Assembly: GCA_046582115.1 (NCBI GenBank)
Contig: JAYGFA010000008.1
Span: 1-16,617, forward strand
Reading direction: 5' to 3'
Origin: UBA11889 sp046582115
GTDB lineage: Bacteria > Pseudomonadota > Gammaproteobacteria > Pseudomonadales > Azotimanducaceae
DNA: 16,617 nt
Part shown: positions 1 through 6,729 of the stretch, in pieces
Position numbering within the stretch: the stretch's first letter is position 1
Layout of the letters: every line of letters starts with the position of its first letter
Translations under genes and position numbers: made by a program
Notes under the pieces: model-generated
What the model was told of the DNA's origin: nothing
The model's input: the letters and a program-made list of their open reading frames with translations, nothing else
Databases searched by the model: none

Positions 1-2
1 GC

Positions 3-1181
3 CGCTCCGAGGGTGCTTCGATCACCGGTGGATACGTATATCGAGGCACTCAATTGCCCTCACTTTTCGGCACATACATTTACGGCGATTTTGTCTCAGG
101 ATCCGTTTGGAGTCTGGGATACGGCGGTTCGAGTGTGCTCTTTAATACGAGGATCGGGACAACCATGCAGCTCGCATCCTTCGGTCAGGGGAACGATGCA
201 GAACTCTTTCTAGTCGCTCGGAGCGGTGAAATATACGGTCTGAAAGAACCGTCTGGCAGCGGTTCGTTCCCGACGAAGTTGTCGATGACAAATATCTTTT
301 TGGATCTTGCGACCCTGACGCCAGCACCAGGCTTTATTGAGTACGACGTAAACGTCCCTGCCTATTCTTCCGGTGCCAAAACTCGCCGTTGGCTTGCTGT
401 TCCCAACAATTTGACGATTGGGTTTAGTTCGACCGGTAGTTGGGCGTATCCGACCGGTTCCGTTTTGGTTCAACACGTCGAAATGCAGATGGACGAACGC
501 GACGACGCATCAATGCGTCGACTTGAAACCCGTGTGCTCGTGCGGCGAGACGGTGATTGGGCAGGTTTCACGTACCGTTGGAACGAAAGCGAAACCGAAG
601 CGGTGTTGGTCGGTCGCCGAGCGACGGAAAGTTTGCTTATCAGCGCTTCCACGGGGGGGATTACGAGCGTCAACTACGACTACTTGTCGAGCACCGACTG
701 CTTAATGTGTCATAACAGTGCGGCAGGATTTGCGCTGGGTGCGAAGACGCGCCAACTAAACCGCGACTTCGTGTACGCGACCCTGACGGACAATCAACTT
801 CACACCTACAACCACATTGATCTTTTTAACGACAACATCAAACGGGCGAGTGAATATCAGGCCTTTAATTCGACTCCCGATGCACGGGAGTATCTTGACG
901 TAAATTGTGCGAGCTGCCACCGCCCCGGAACAAACACGGGGTTAGACCTGGATTTTCGCTTTGATACGAATGATGCTGATATGGGCGCAATCGACGTTTT
1001 GCCTGTTCGGGGTGACCTTGGAATCGCTGCCGCTCGCATTGTGGATCCTGGCAACAAAGAGACAAGCGTTGTGTGGGAACGCATGCGAGCGCTTGGAATG
1101 AACGCCATGCCACCGGTAGACAAACACCGAGTTGACGAGGCGGGCGTCGCGCTGATTGGCGCGTGGATTGACGCCATGTAA
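3..1181 (+). CDS. Glucose/sorbosone dehydrogenase-like propeller protein with di-haem cytochrome c tail (5' partial)
   Basis: The frame is open from the first full codon in the window, so the gene starts upstream; the TTG at 54 is internal, not a start. The first visible residues (ITGGYVYRG, then LFGTYIYGDF) match the last blade of PQQ-type glucose/sorbosone dehydrogenase beta-propellers. The C-terminal half carries two c-type haem motifs, CLMCH (699-713) and CASCH (906-920), with a conserved-looking MPP segment near the end (about 1107-1115) that may supply an axial methionine. The architecture fits the propeller plus di-haem family known from SO_2930/HNE_0200-type proteins. These are exported and probably pass electrons from a periplasmic oxidation to the respiratory chain; the substrate is unknown. 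It lies upstream of the sigma-54 promoter and is unlikely to belong to the urea operon. The family assignment is from memory of motifs, and the N-terminal part cannot be judged. Confidence 0.8.
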   Translation, partial: RSEGASITGGYVYRGTQLPSLFGTYIYGDFVSGSVWSLGYGGSSVLFNTRIGTTMQLASFGQGNDAELFLVARSGEIYGLKEPSGSGSFPTKLSMTNIFLDLATLTPAPGFIEYDVNVPAYSSGAKTRRWLAVPNNLTIGFSSTGSWAYPTGSVLVQHVEMQMDERDDASMRRLETRVLVRRDGDWAGFTYRWNESETEAVLVGRRATESLLISASTGGITSVNYDYLSSTDCLMCHNSAAGFALGAKTRQLNRDFVYATLTDNQLHTYNHIDLFNDNIKRASEYQAFNSTPDAREYLDVNCASCHRPGTNTGLDLDFRFDTNDADMGAIDVLPVRGDLGIAAARIVDPGNKETSVVWERMRALGMNAMPPVDKHRVDEAGVALIGAWIDAM

Positions 1182-1219
1182 GAACGCTACGAGAAGCCCG
1201 TACAGTTAAGCGATCGCGA

Positions 1220-1236
1220 TGCACCAAAAGAGTGCA
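1220..1236 (+). promoter_or_regulatory. NtrC-type enhancer site 1
   Basis: TGCACCAAAAGAGTGCA is a 17-bp interrupted palindrome. It matches the enteric NtrC half-sites TGCACC-N5-GGTGCA at 11 of 12 positions. Its centre lies about 120 bp upstream of the predicted start of the sigma-54 promoter at 1321-1337, a normal enhancer distance. Binding by NtrC is inferred from the match and position. Confidence 0.75.
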
Positions 1237-1241
1237 TAGCG

Positions 1242-1258
1242 TGCAATATGACCGTGCA
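1242..1258 (+). promoter_or_regulatory. NtrC-type enhancer site 2 (weaker)
   Basis: TGCAATATGACCGTGCA keeps TGCA and GTGCA at the ends of a 17-bp frame, 9 of 12 half-site positions. Its centre is 22 bp from that of site 1, about two helical turns, so both sites would face the same side of the DNA as expected for cooperative NtrC dimers. It is weaker than site 1 and depends on that context for support. Confidence 0.55.
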
Positions 1259-1290
1259 GTTCCGTCCACTTATCCACGCCTAACGATACC

Positions 1291-1303
1291 TAAGTAATTG
1301 ATT
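1291..1303 (-). promoter_or_regulatory. IHF-type site between enhancer and promoter
   Basis: TAAGTAATTGATT is an exact match to the reverse complement of the IHF core WATCAANNNNTTR. It is followed by an A/T-only tract (TTAAATAATATTTAA, about 1303-1317) on the side where IHF sites usually have one. It sits between the NtrC-type sites and the -24 element, where a DNA bend would bring NtrC to sigma-54 polymerase. The role is inferred from sequence and geometry. Confidence 0.6.
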
Positions 1304-1320
1304 TTAAATAATATTTAAGT

Positions 1321-1337
1321 TTGGCACGAAATTTGCA
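1321..1337 (+). promoter_or_regulatory. Sigma-54 (RpoN) -24/-12 promoter of the porin-urt-ure operon
   Basis: TTGGCACG-AAAT-TTGCA matches the sigma-54 consensus YTGGCACG-N4-TTGCW. The invariant GG (1323-1324) and GC (1335-1336) are separated by the required 10 bp. The predicted start is near 1348, about 37 nt before the porin GTG. With the two NtrC-type sites and the IHF-type site upstream this forms a complete nitrogen-regulated promoter. Confidence 0.88.
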
Positions 1338-1384
1338 TACTAATAGAGTGTACCAACTTTTATTTGACAATGAGGTATTACGAA

Positions 1385-2512
1385 GTGGTGAGAAAAAAAA
1401 TCTGCAAGTTCTTTGCAATCGCTATCGCGTCGGCGTCCTTCGCAGGCGGTACGATTGAGATTGGTGATAACCACAGCATCAGCGTAGGAGCTGGTTTACG
1501 GTCAGGGCTTACGTCGATCGACGGCAATAAAGGCTTTAGCCTCCAGAGCATGCGACTCTACGTCAACGGCTCTCTTCGTGAAAAAGTCAAGTTCACGTTC
1601 AATACCGAATGCGAGGGCTGTGTATTCGGACAAGATTCGGGCGATCCCGTCGGCGCTGCCGGTGACATCGGCGTTTTGGATGCGATTGTGCAGTTCGAGT
1701 TGAGTCCCGAGTTGAATATCTGGGTAGGACGCATGCTCACGCCAGCTGACCGGATCGAACTCAATGGACCTTATTACGGCTTATCCTGGAATCAGTACAC
1801 GGTGCCTCTGTTGCCGTCTGACCAGTTAGGTCCGGCCGGTTTGCTTGGTCGTGACGACGGGGTCACGGTCTGGGGAGCCCAGGGAAAACTGCAATACGCA
1901 GCAGGACTGTTCGATGGGCTGAGTGGCCGAGACAGTCTGCTATTTGCCGGACGGTTGGCGTACAACTTCCTCAATATGGAAAAAAATCCGGGGTACTACA
2001 CCAGTAGCACCTATTACGGCGGTGGCGGGGACATTTTCACGTTAGGAATATCGTTTCAATCTCAAAGCGATGGCGCGGGCACGGCTGCCGAACCCAGTGA
2101 TTTCAGTGCATTCATCGTGGATGGATTATTCGAGAAAGTACTTTCTGGGGGTGGCGTAGTCACGGTTGAAGGCGAGTACAAGTCGTTCGACAACGATATG
2201 ACGGCGACAGCCATGATTTCACCCGATTGTTTCTGCTTGTTCGATGGCAGTGCCTACTTTTTTACGGCAGCGTACCTGTTTCCGAACGAGGCGGGCGTTG
2301 GGAAATTGCAGCCGTACATTCGACGAACATCAAATGAACCAGATTTCGAAGGGGCATCGGAGAGCGACCTCACCGAATTCGGGGTCAACTACATTATTAA
2401 TGCCCACAACCTTCGCGTGAACGTGAATTTCACGAACGGCGACGCGAACCTAACTGGAATGCCAGGCGCCGATGTCGATGGCTTCTCGGTGGGTTTTCAA
2501 ATACAGATTTAA
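1385..2512 (+). CDS. Outer-membrane porin, probable urea/short-amide porin
   Basis: This encodes a beta-barrel protein of about 375 residues. I chose the GTG at 1385 because GAGG (1372-1375) lies 9 nt upstream and the product begins with a compact signal peptide (VRKKICKFFAIAIASASFAGG). The ATG at 1370 and the TTG at 1364 lack a Shine-Dalgarno. The mature part has long runs of alternating polar and hydrophobic residues and a barrel-like last strand (GFSVGFQIQI), though it ends in Ile rather than the usual Phe. The N-terminal region (LRLYVNG-like strand, GRMLTPADR, NGPYYGLSWNQY) resembles Porin_O/P-type or FmdC-like porins. Paired cysteines are visible (CEGC near residues 76-79 and CFC near 281-283). 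It is the first gene after the sigma-54 promoter, and a good urtA ribosome site directly follows its stop, so it probably carries urea across the outer membrane. Substrate is inferred from context alone. Confidence 0.8.
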   Translation: MVRKKICKFFAIAIASASFAGGTIEIGDNHSISVGAGLRSGLTSIDGNKGFSLQSMRLYVNGSLREKVKFTFNTECEGCVFGQDSGDPVGAAGDIGVLDAIVQFELSPELNIWVGRMLTPADRIELNGPYYGLSWNQYTVPLLPSDQLGPAGLLGRDDGVTVWGAQGKLQYAAGLFDGLSGRDSLLFAGRLAYNFLNMEKNPGYYTSSTYYGGGGDIFTLGISFQSQSDGAGTAAEPSDFSAFIVDGLFEKVLSGGGVVTVEGEYKSFDNDMTATAMISPDCFCLFDGSAYFFTAAYLFPNEAGVGKLQPYIRRTSNEPDFEGASESDLTEFGVNYIINAHNLRVNVNFTNGDANLTGMPGADVDGFSVGFQIQI

Positions 2513-2520
2513 GGGAGGAA
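2513..2520 (+). promoter_or_regulatory. Strong ribosome binding site of urtA
   Basis: GGGAGGAA starts one base after the porin stop and stands 7-9 nt before the urtA ATG. It is one of the strongest Shine-Dalgarno sequences in the window, in keeping with the high expression usual for a solute-binding protein. Confidence 0.7.
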
Positions 2521-2527
2521 CCTAATC

Positions 2528-3808
2528 ATGAAATCTATAACTCGAAGTGTGACGCTAGTAGTCACGTTGATGCTTGCTCCGTTCATATGGTCGGCCGACA
2601 CCATCAAAGTTGGCGTGTTGCACTCGCTTTCAGGGACCATGGCTATAAGCGAGACGACGCTTAAAGACACGATTCTGATGATGGTTGATCGGCAGAACGA
2701 AGCCGGTGGATTGTTGGGGAAGAAGCTTGAGGCCGTCGTCGTCGATCCGGCATCGAACTGGCCGTTATTCGCAGAAAAAGCCCGCGAGCTGCTTGAGAAG
2801 GAAAAGGTCGATGTGATCTTCGGTTGTTGGACCTCCGTCTCGCGGAAATCTGTACTGCCCGTTTTTGAGGAATTGAACGGACTGCTCTTTTATCCCGTCC
2901 AGTATGAGGGAGAAGAGTCATCCAAGAATGTTTTCTACACCGGGGCCGCACCCAACCAGCAAGCGATTCCAGCCGTGGACTATTTAATGAACGATATCGA
3001 GGTTAAGCGCTGGGTACTAGCCGGGACAGATTATGTCTACCCGCGAACGACCAATAAGATTCTCGAAGCGTATCTCAAAGCCAATGGGGTCGCTGACGAG
3101 GACATTATGATCAACTACACGCCGTTTGGGCACTCGGACTGGCAGACCATTGTCTCGGACATCAAGAAGTTTGGTTCCGCAGGGAAAAAGACAGCAGTGG
3201 TTTCGACAGTTAACGGCGACGCAAATGTGCCGTTCTACAAAGAGCTAGGGAATCAGGGAGTCTCGGCAGTGGATATTCCGGTCATTGCGTTTTCTCTCGG
3301 CGAAGAAGAACTCTCGGGTTTCGATACCGGCCCTCTGGTCGGTCATCTGGCCGCATGGAACTATTTCATGAGCGTTGATGCCGAGATCAACGACGAATTC
3401 ATCGATGCATGGCTCGATTTCATTGATGATGACGATCGCGTAACAAACGATCCAATGGAAGCGCACTACATCGGGTTCAACATGTGGGTCGAGGCGGTCA
3501 AGAAAGCGGGGACGACGGATGCGACCGCGGTTCAAGACGCCATCATCGGCGTTACGGTACCAAATCTTTCTGGCGGTATGGCAACCATGATGCCGAACCA
3601 CCACATCACCAAGCCGGTACTGATCGGGGAGATCCAAGCAGATGGTCAGTTTGACATTGTCTGGGAAACCTCGGGTACGGTAGTGGGTGATGCTTGGACG
3701 GATCACTTGGAAGGCTCGCGAGACATCACGGCCGATTGGATGAAGCCACTCTCTTGTGGCAACTACAACGTGAAAACAGGCACGTGTTCGGGCCAGAACT
3801 ACGAATAG
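2528..3808 (+). CDS. urtA: Urea ABC transporter, urea-binding protein UrtA
   Basis: This periplasmic solute-binding protein of 426 residues captures urea and delivers it to UrtBC. Residues 1-23 form a signal peptide (MKSITRSVTLVVTLMLAPFIWSA), and the mature protein opens with DTIKVGVLHSLSGTMAISE, the typical start of the type I leucine/amide-binding fold. Family landmarks follow in order: VDRQNEAGGLLGKKLE, VDPASNWPLFAEKARELL, VIFGCWTSVSRKSVLPVFE, LLFYPVQYEGEE and GHSDWQTIVSDIKKFG. These closely match UrtA rather than branched-chain amino-acid binders. Length is normal for the family. The tail has a Cys pair (LSCGNYNVKTGTCSG) that could form a disulphide. The gene lies 15 nt after the porin and is separated from urtB by an 84-nt gap with a strong hairpin, as often seen when the binding protein is made in excess. 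Confidence 0.96.
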   Translation: MKSITRSVTLVVTLMLAPFIWSADTIKVGVLHSLSGTMAISETTLKDTILMMVDRQNEAGGLLGKKLEAVVVDPASNWPLFAEKARELLEKEKVDVIFGCWTSVSRKSVLPVFEELNGLLFYPVQYEGEESSKNVFYTGAAPNQQAIPAVDYLMNDIEVKRWVLAGTDYVYPRTTNKILEAYLKANGVADEDIMINYTPFGHSDWQTIVSDIKKFGSAGKKTAVVSTVNGDANVPFYKELGNQGVSAVDIPVIAFSLGEEELSGFDTGPLVGHLAAWNYFMSVDAEINDEFIDAWLDFIDDDDRVTNDPMEAHYIGFNMWVEAVKKAGTTDATAVQDAIIGVTVPNLSGGMATMMPNHHITKPVLIGEIQADGQFDIVWETSGTVVGDAWTDHLEGSRDITADWMKPLSCGNYNVKTGTCSGQNYE

Positions 3809-3834
3809 GTAGCTAACGAACCGCACTAGCATTA

Positions 3835-3860
3835 CGACGGGCGGCAAAAGCCGCCCGTCG
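3835..3860 (+). terminator. Strong intra-operon hairpin after urtA (no U-tract)
   Basis: CGACGGGCGGC-AAAA-GCCGCCCGTCG is a perfect 11-bp G/C-rich stem with a four-base loop. It begins 27 nt after the urtA stop and ends 32 nt before the urtB start. The bases after it (agaagggctt) hold no run of T, so a classic full terminator is unlikely. It more likely protects the porin-urtA message from 3' exonucleases or causes partial attenuation, giving less permease than binding protein. Confidence 0.75.
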
Positions 3861-3892
3861 AGAAGGGCTTATATGAGGCGCCGTCACTCCAA

Positions 3893-5554
3893 ATGATGAA
3901 GTTCTCTATGCGACATTCAATTCGGATTGAGTATGGGCGCGTGTTCCGGTGGTGCCTGATAATCCCAATGATGACTGCGTACGTTCCAGGTTTCGGCTTG
4001 GACGAACGCGTTCAGGATGTAGGTTTTCAAGCGATGGTCGATTCACTGACGACCCGTTCCTTTGATGACAAAGCCAAAACGTCACGTGCTATTGCAGCGT
4101 TCGAACACCCGGGTGCGTTGCCGGTACTTACAGCGCTCTTGGATGCTGAACTCTACACGGAGCGCACAACGGACCGAGTAGTAATTGCCACGTTACTCGA
4201 TGGTGGTGGTTTTAACATCCGTGACGCAGTCACTGGTGAGGAGCTTGGCCAAGTTGGACGGCGAGGCGCCAAAAAAATTAGCGTCAACAATCGCTTACGT
4301 AGATTGTTGCGTGGTCTTATTGCCGGTCTCCGTCTGGATGATGAAGAAGCTGATGAACGGGTAGCCGCGGCAGAAGCTATCGCCAATAGCGGCGATTCAA
4401 GCCTGAGGAAACTGCTTGACGCTCGTCTGCTCACCGAATCAGATCCCGAGGTAATTGTGTCCATTGAGACGGCGCTGGTTGTTTTCGATTTAGATGCCGA
4501 CGACGAATATACGCGGCTAACAGCTATCCAAGCGTCGACGACCAATCTTGATGGCCGCGTGCGCGAGAAATTAATGGCAATCTCTGATGATATCGCAGCG
4601 AGTGCGGCAATCCGGGAAGCTGCTCGAGCGACGTTGGTTAGTATTGAGAATACCGTCGAGCGGTACCGGACGATCGAGACAGTTTTCTTTGGCCTAAGCC
4701 TTGGATCTGTGCTGGTACTGGCTGCTATTGGTCTTTCCATCACCTTTGGCGTGATGGGCGTCATCAACATGGCACACGGCGAGCTGATTATGCTCGGCGC
4801 TTACACCACATATGTTGTACAGACGGCGTTTCCTGGGGCGCTGGAATACTCGCTCCTCATTGCCGTCCCCGCGGCTTTTGCTGTATCCGGTCTGGTTGGC
4901 ATTGGGATAGAACGAGGAATCTTTAGATTCCTTTATGGGCGACCGTTGGAAACACTTCTCGCCTCGTTTGGCGTCAGTTTGGTGTTGCAACAGGCGGTTA
5001 AAAGTATCTTCACGGCCCTCAATCGGCCCGTCGCCACCCCGCAATGGATGAGCGGCTCATTTGAACTTTTGGACGGCCTTTCACTCACCTTCAACCGCCT
5101 CTACATCTTGATTTTCGCGGGACTCATTTTTGCGGGGTTAGTGCTTGTTCTGCAGCGTACGCGACTTGGCCTTGAGGTGCGTGCTGTTACCCAGAACCGG
5201 GCCATGGCACGCGCGATGGGTATTAGAAGTGCGCGGGTGGACGCGCTGACATTTGGCCTTGGGGCGGGGATTGCCGGCGTTGCCGGCGTAGCTTTGTCCC
5301 AATTGACAAATGTCGGGCCGTACCTGGGGAGGGGTTACATCGTTGATTCGTTTATGGTGGTTGTGTTCGGGGGTGTCGGGAATCTATGGGGGACCCTCGT
5401 GGCTGGATTATCGCTGGGTGTGGCCAATAAGTTTCTCGAACCATATGCCGGCGCCGTTGTCGCAAAAGTTCTCGTACTCGTTTTCATAATTCTGTTTATT
5501 CAGTGGCGACCTCGTGGCTTGTTTCCGCAGAAGGGACGCGCGGCAGAAAGCTGA
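3893..5554 (+). CDS. urtB: Urea ABC transporter permease UrtB with long periplasmic N-domain
   Basis: This is one of the two membrane subunits of the urea importer. At 553 residues it is the long proteobacterial form. A hydrophobic stretch (about residues 17-38) probably exports an acidic, helical domain of roughly 220 residues (about 39-255), with repeat-like segments (ALPVLTALLDAELY, ADERVAAAEAIANSGDSSLR) and the family segment GAKKISVNNRLRRLLRGLI. The LivH-type permease domain starts near residue 257 (VFFGLSLGSVLVLAAIGLSI, then GVINMAHGELIMLGAYTTY) and holds the expected loop for ATPase contact (RAVTQNRAMARAMGI). ATG 3893 has GAGG 14 nt upstream, which is rather far; ATG 3896 and ATG 3908 are alternatives. 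The stop overlaps the urtC ATG (TGATG). Confidence 0.95.
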   Translation: MMKFSMRHSIRIEYGRVFRWCLIIPMMTAYVPGFGLDERVQDVGFQAMVDSLTTRSFDDKAKTSRAIAAFEHPGALPVLTALLDAELYTERTTDRVVIATLLDGGGFNIRDAVTGEELGQVGRRGAKKISVNNRLRRLLRGLIAGLRLDDEEADERVAAAEAIANSGDSSLRKLLDARLLTESDPEVIVSIETALVVFDLDADDEYTRLTAIQASTTNLDGRVREKLMAISDDIAASAAIREAARATLVSIENTVERYRTIETVFFGLSLGSVLVLAAIGLSITFGVMGVINMAHGELIMLGAYTTYVVQTAFPGALEYSLLIAVPAAFAVSGLVGIGIERGIFRFLYGRPLETLLASFGVSLVLQQAVKSIFTALNRPVATPQWMSGSFELLDGLSLTFNRLYILIFAGLIFAGLVLVLQRTRLGLEVRAVTQNRAMARAMGIRSARVDALTFGLGAGIAGVAGVALSQLTNVGPYLGRGYIVDSFMVVVFGGVGNLWGTLVAGLSLGVANKFLEPYAGAVVAKVLVLVFIILFIQWRPRGLFPQKGRAAES

Positions 5555-6705
5555 TGCTATTAGGTCGATTAATCAAACAAGATTGGGGACGGTCGATCCT
5601 GTTAGGGGCTCTTGGTGTGATGTGCGTGTTCGTACCCGTCGCCAACCTTTTGGTTCCCGAAGACTCTGCGTTTCATGTCTCCACTTATACCGTCACGTTG
5701 CTTGGTAAATACCTTTGTTACGCCCTCCTAGCGATGGCCCTCGACCTTGTGTGGGGATATTGCGGCATCCTCAGTCTTGGACATGGGGCTTTTTTTGCGC
5801 TGGGTGGTTACGCAATGGGCATGTACCTGATGCGCCAGATTGGTCCCCGCGGCGTCTACGCGCACCCGGAACTGCCCGATTTCATGGTATTCCTCAATTG
5901 GGAGGAACTGCCTTGGTATTGGTTCGGCTTCGATGAGTTCTGGTTTGCCATGCTCATGGTCGTTCTGGTTCCAGGATTGCTTGCGCTCGTGTTTGGTTGG
6001 CTTGCCTTCCGCTCGAGAGTCACCGGCGTATACCTCTCCATCATGACCCAGGCTCTCACCTACGCTCTTATGTTGGCGTTCTTTCGGAACGAGATGGGGT
6101 TCGGTGGCAACAATGGACTAACCGATTTCAAAGACATCCTTGGCGCGTCGCTGCAGTCGGACGTGACACGTGTCGTTCTTTTTGTCGTTTCAGCCGTTGC
6201 GCTAGCATCAACCTATTTATTCTGTCGCTTTGTCGTGACGTCAAAACTTGGGCGCGTCGTAACCGCTATACGCGACGCCGATGACCGAACCCGTTTCATC
6301 GGTTACCGGGTGGAGAACTATAAAGTCTGGATTTTTACTGTGTCCGCCGTATTGGCTGGTATTGCGGGTGCGCTATACGTCCCGCAAGTGGGAATTATTA
6401 ATCCGAGCGAATTTGAGCCACTGAACTCGATCGAACTGGTGGTGTGGGTGGCCGTTGGAGGTCGTGGAACGTTGTACGGTGCCGCGCTCGGTGCCGTGAT
6501 CGTGAATTATGCCAAAACGTGGATGACCGGCGCATTCCCGGAAGTTTGGCTGTTCGCTCTCGGCGGTTTATTCATTCTCGTGACCGTGGCGTTACCAAAG
6601 GGCGTGGTCGGTTTGTTGCGCAGTCTGCCGTATTGGCTGGCATCGCGGGTGCGCGATACGTCCCGCAAGTGGGGATCATTAATCCGAGCGAAATTCAGCC
6701 ACTGA
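5554..6705 (+). CDS. urtC: Urea ABC transporter permease UrtC with altered C-terminus
   Basis: This is the second membrane subunit of the urea importer (LivM type), 383 residues from the ATG at 5554, which overlaps the urtB stop in TGATG. An upstream in-frame GTG at 5503 would only add codons overlapping urtB. Visible landmarks are ALDLVWGYCGILSLGHGAFFALGGYAMGMY, the ATPase-facing loop AIRDADDRTRFIGYRVENYK, AGALYVPQVGIINPSEF, WVAVGGRGTLYGAALGA and PEVWLFALGGLFILVTV. The family core ends at LPKGVVGLLRSL. After that the last 25 or so codons come from an 81-bp near-copy of the gene's own 6346-6426 segment, read in another frame, giving a basic tail (ASRVRDTSRKWGSLIRAKFSH). The core is intact, so the protein is probably functional. 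Confidence 0.93.
   Translation: MLLGRLIKQDWGRSILLGALGVMCVFVPVANLLVPEDSAFHVSTYTVTLLGKYLCYALLAMALDLVWGYCGILSLGHGAFFALGGYAMGMYLMRQIGPRGVYAHPELPDFMVFLNWEELPWYWFGFDEFWFAMLMVVLVPGLLALVFGWLAFRSRVTGVYLSIMTQALTYALMLAFFRNEMGFGGNNGLTDFKDILGASLQSDVTRVVLFVVSAVALASTYLFCRFVVTSKLGRVVTAIRDADDRTRFIGYRVENYKVWIFTVSAVLAGIAGALYVPQVGIINPSEFEPLNSIELVVWVAVGGRGTLYGAALGAVIVNYAKTWMTGAFPEVWLFALGGLFILVTVALPKGVVGLLRSLPYWLASRVRDTSRKWGSLIRAKFSH
6346..6426 (+). repeat. 81-bp direct repeat, copy 1 (inside urtC)
   Basis: This copy encodes the conserved UrtC segment AVLAGIAGALYVPQVGII followed by NPSEFEPLN. It pairs with 6627-6707 over 81 bp without gaps at 74 identical positions. It is in its normal place and frame, flanked by other conserved UrtC sequence, so it is the original. 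Confidence 0.95.
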
Positions 6706-6707
6706 AC
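6627..6707 (+). repeat. 81-bp direct repeat, copy 2 (3' end of urtC, out of frame)
   Basis: This near-copy of 6346-6426 has 74 of 81 bases identical and no indels. It lies 281 bp downstream, a distance not divisible by three, so the urtC frame reads it as an unrelated basic tail and stops inside it (TGA 6703-6705). In the original frame it would read AVLAGIAGARYVPQVGII then NPSEIQPLN. Four of the seven differences are silent in that frame and three change residues (Leu to Arg, Phe to Ile, Glu to Gln). The urtD ribosome site follows 10 nt later. Confidence 0.95.
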
Positions 6708-6729
6708 ATGTCGGGCAAGGAGACGTAAG

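Noticed and set aside
3245..3847. 200-codon minus-strand open frame inside urtA
   Set aside because: It is antisense to conserved UrtA sequence with no motif of its own.
4153..4770. 205-codon minus-strand open frame inside urtB
   Set aside because: It is a long antisense shadow rich in Ser, Arg and Ala, produced by urtB codon usage; urtB on the plus strand has clear family motifs.
6444..6728. Open frame overlapping the urtC 3' end with UrtC-like residues at its end
   Set aside because: Its UrtC-like part is only the duplicated 81-bp block in its old frame; the first half is a shadow of urtC. It is evidence for the repeat, not a gene.
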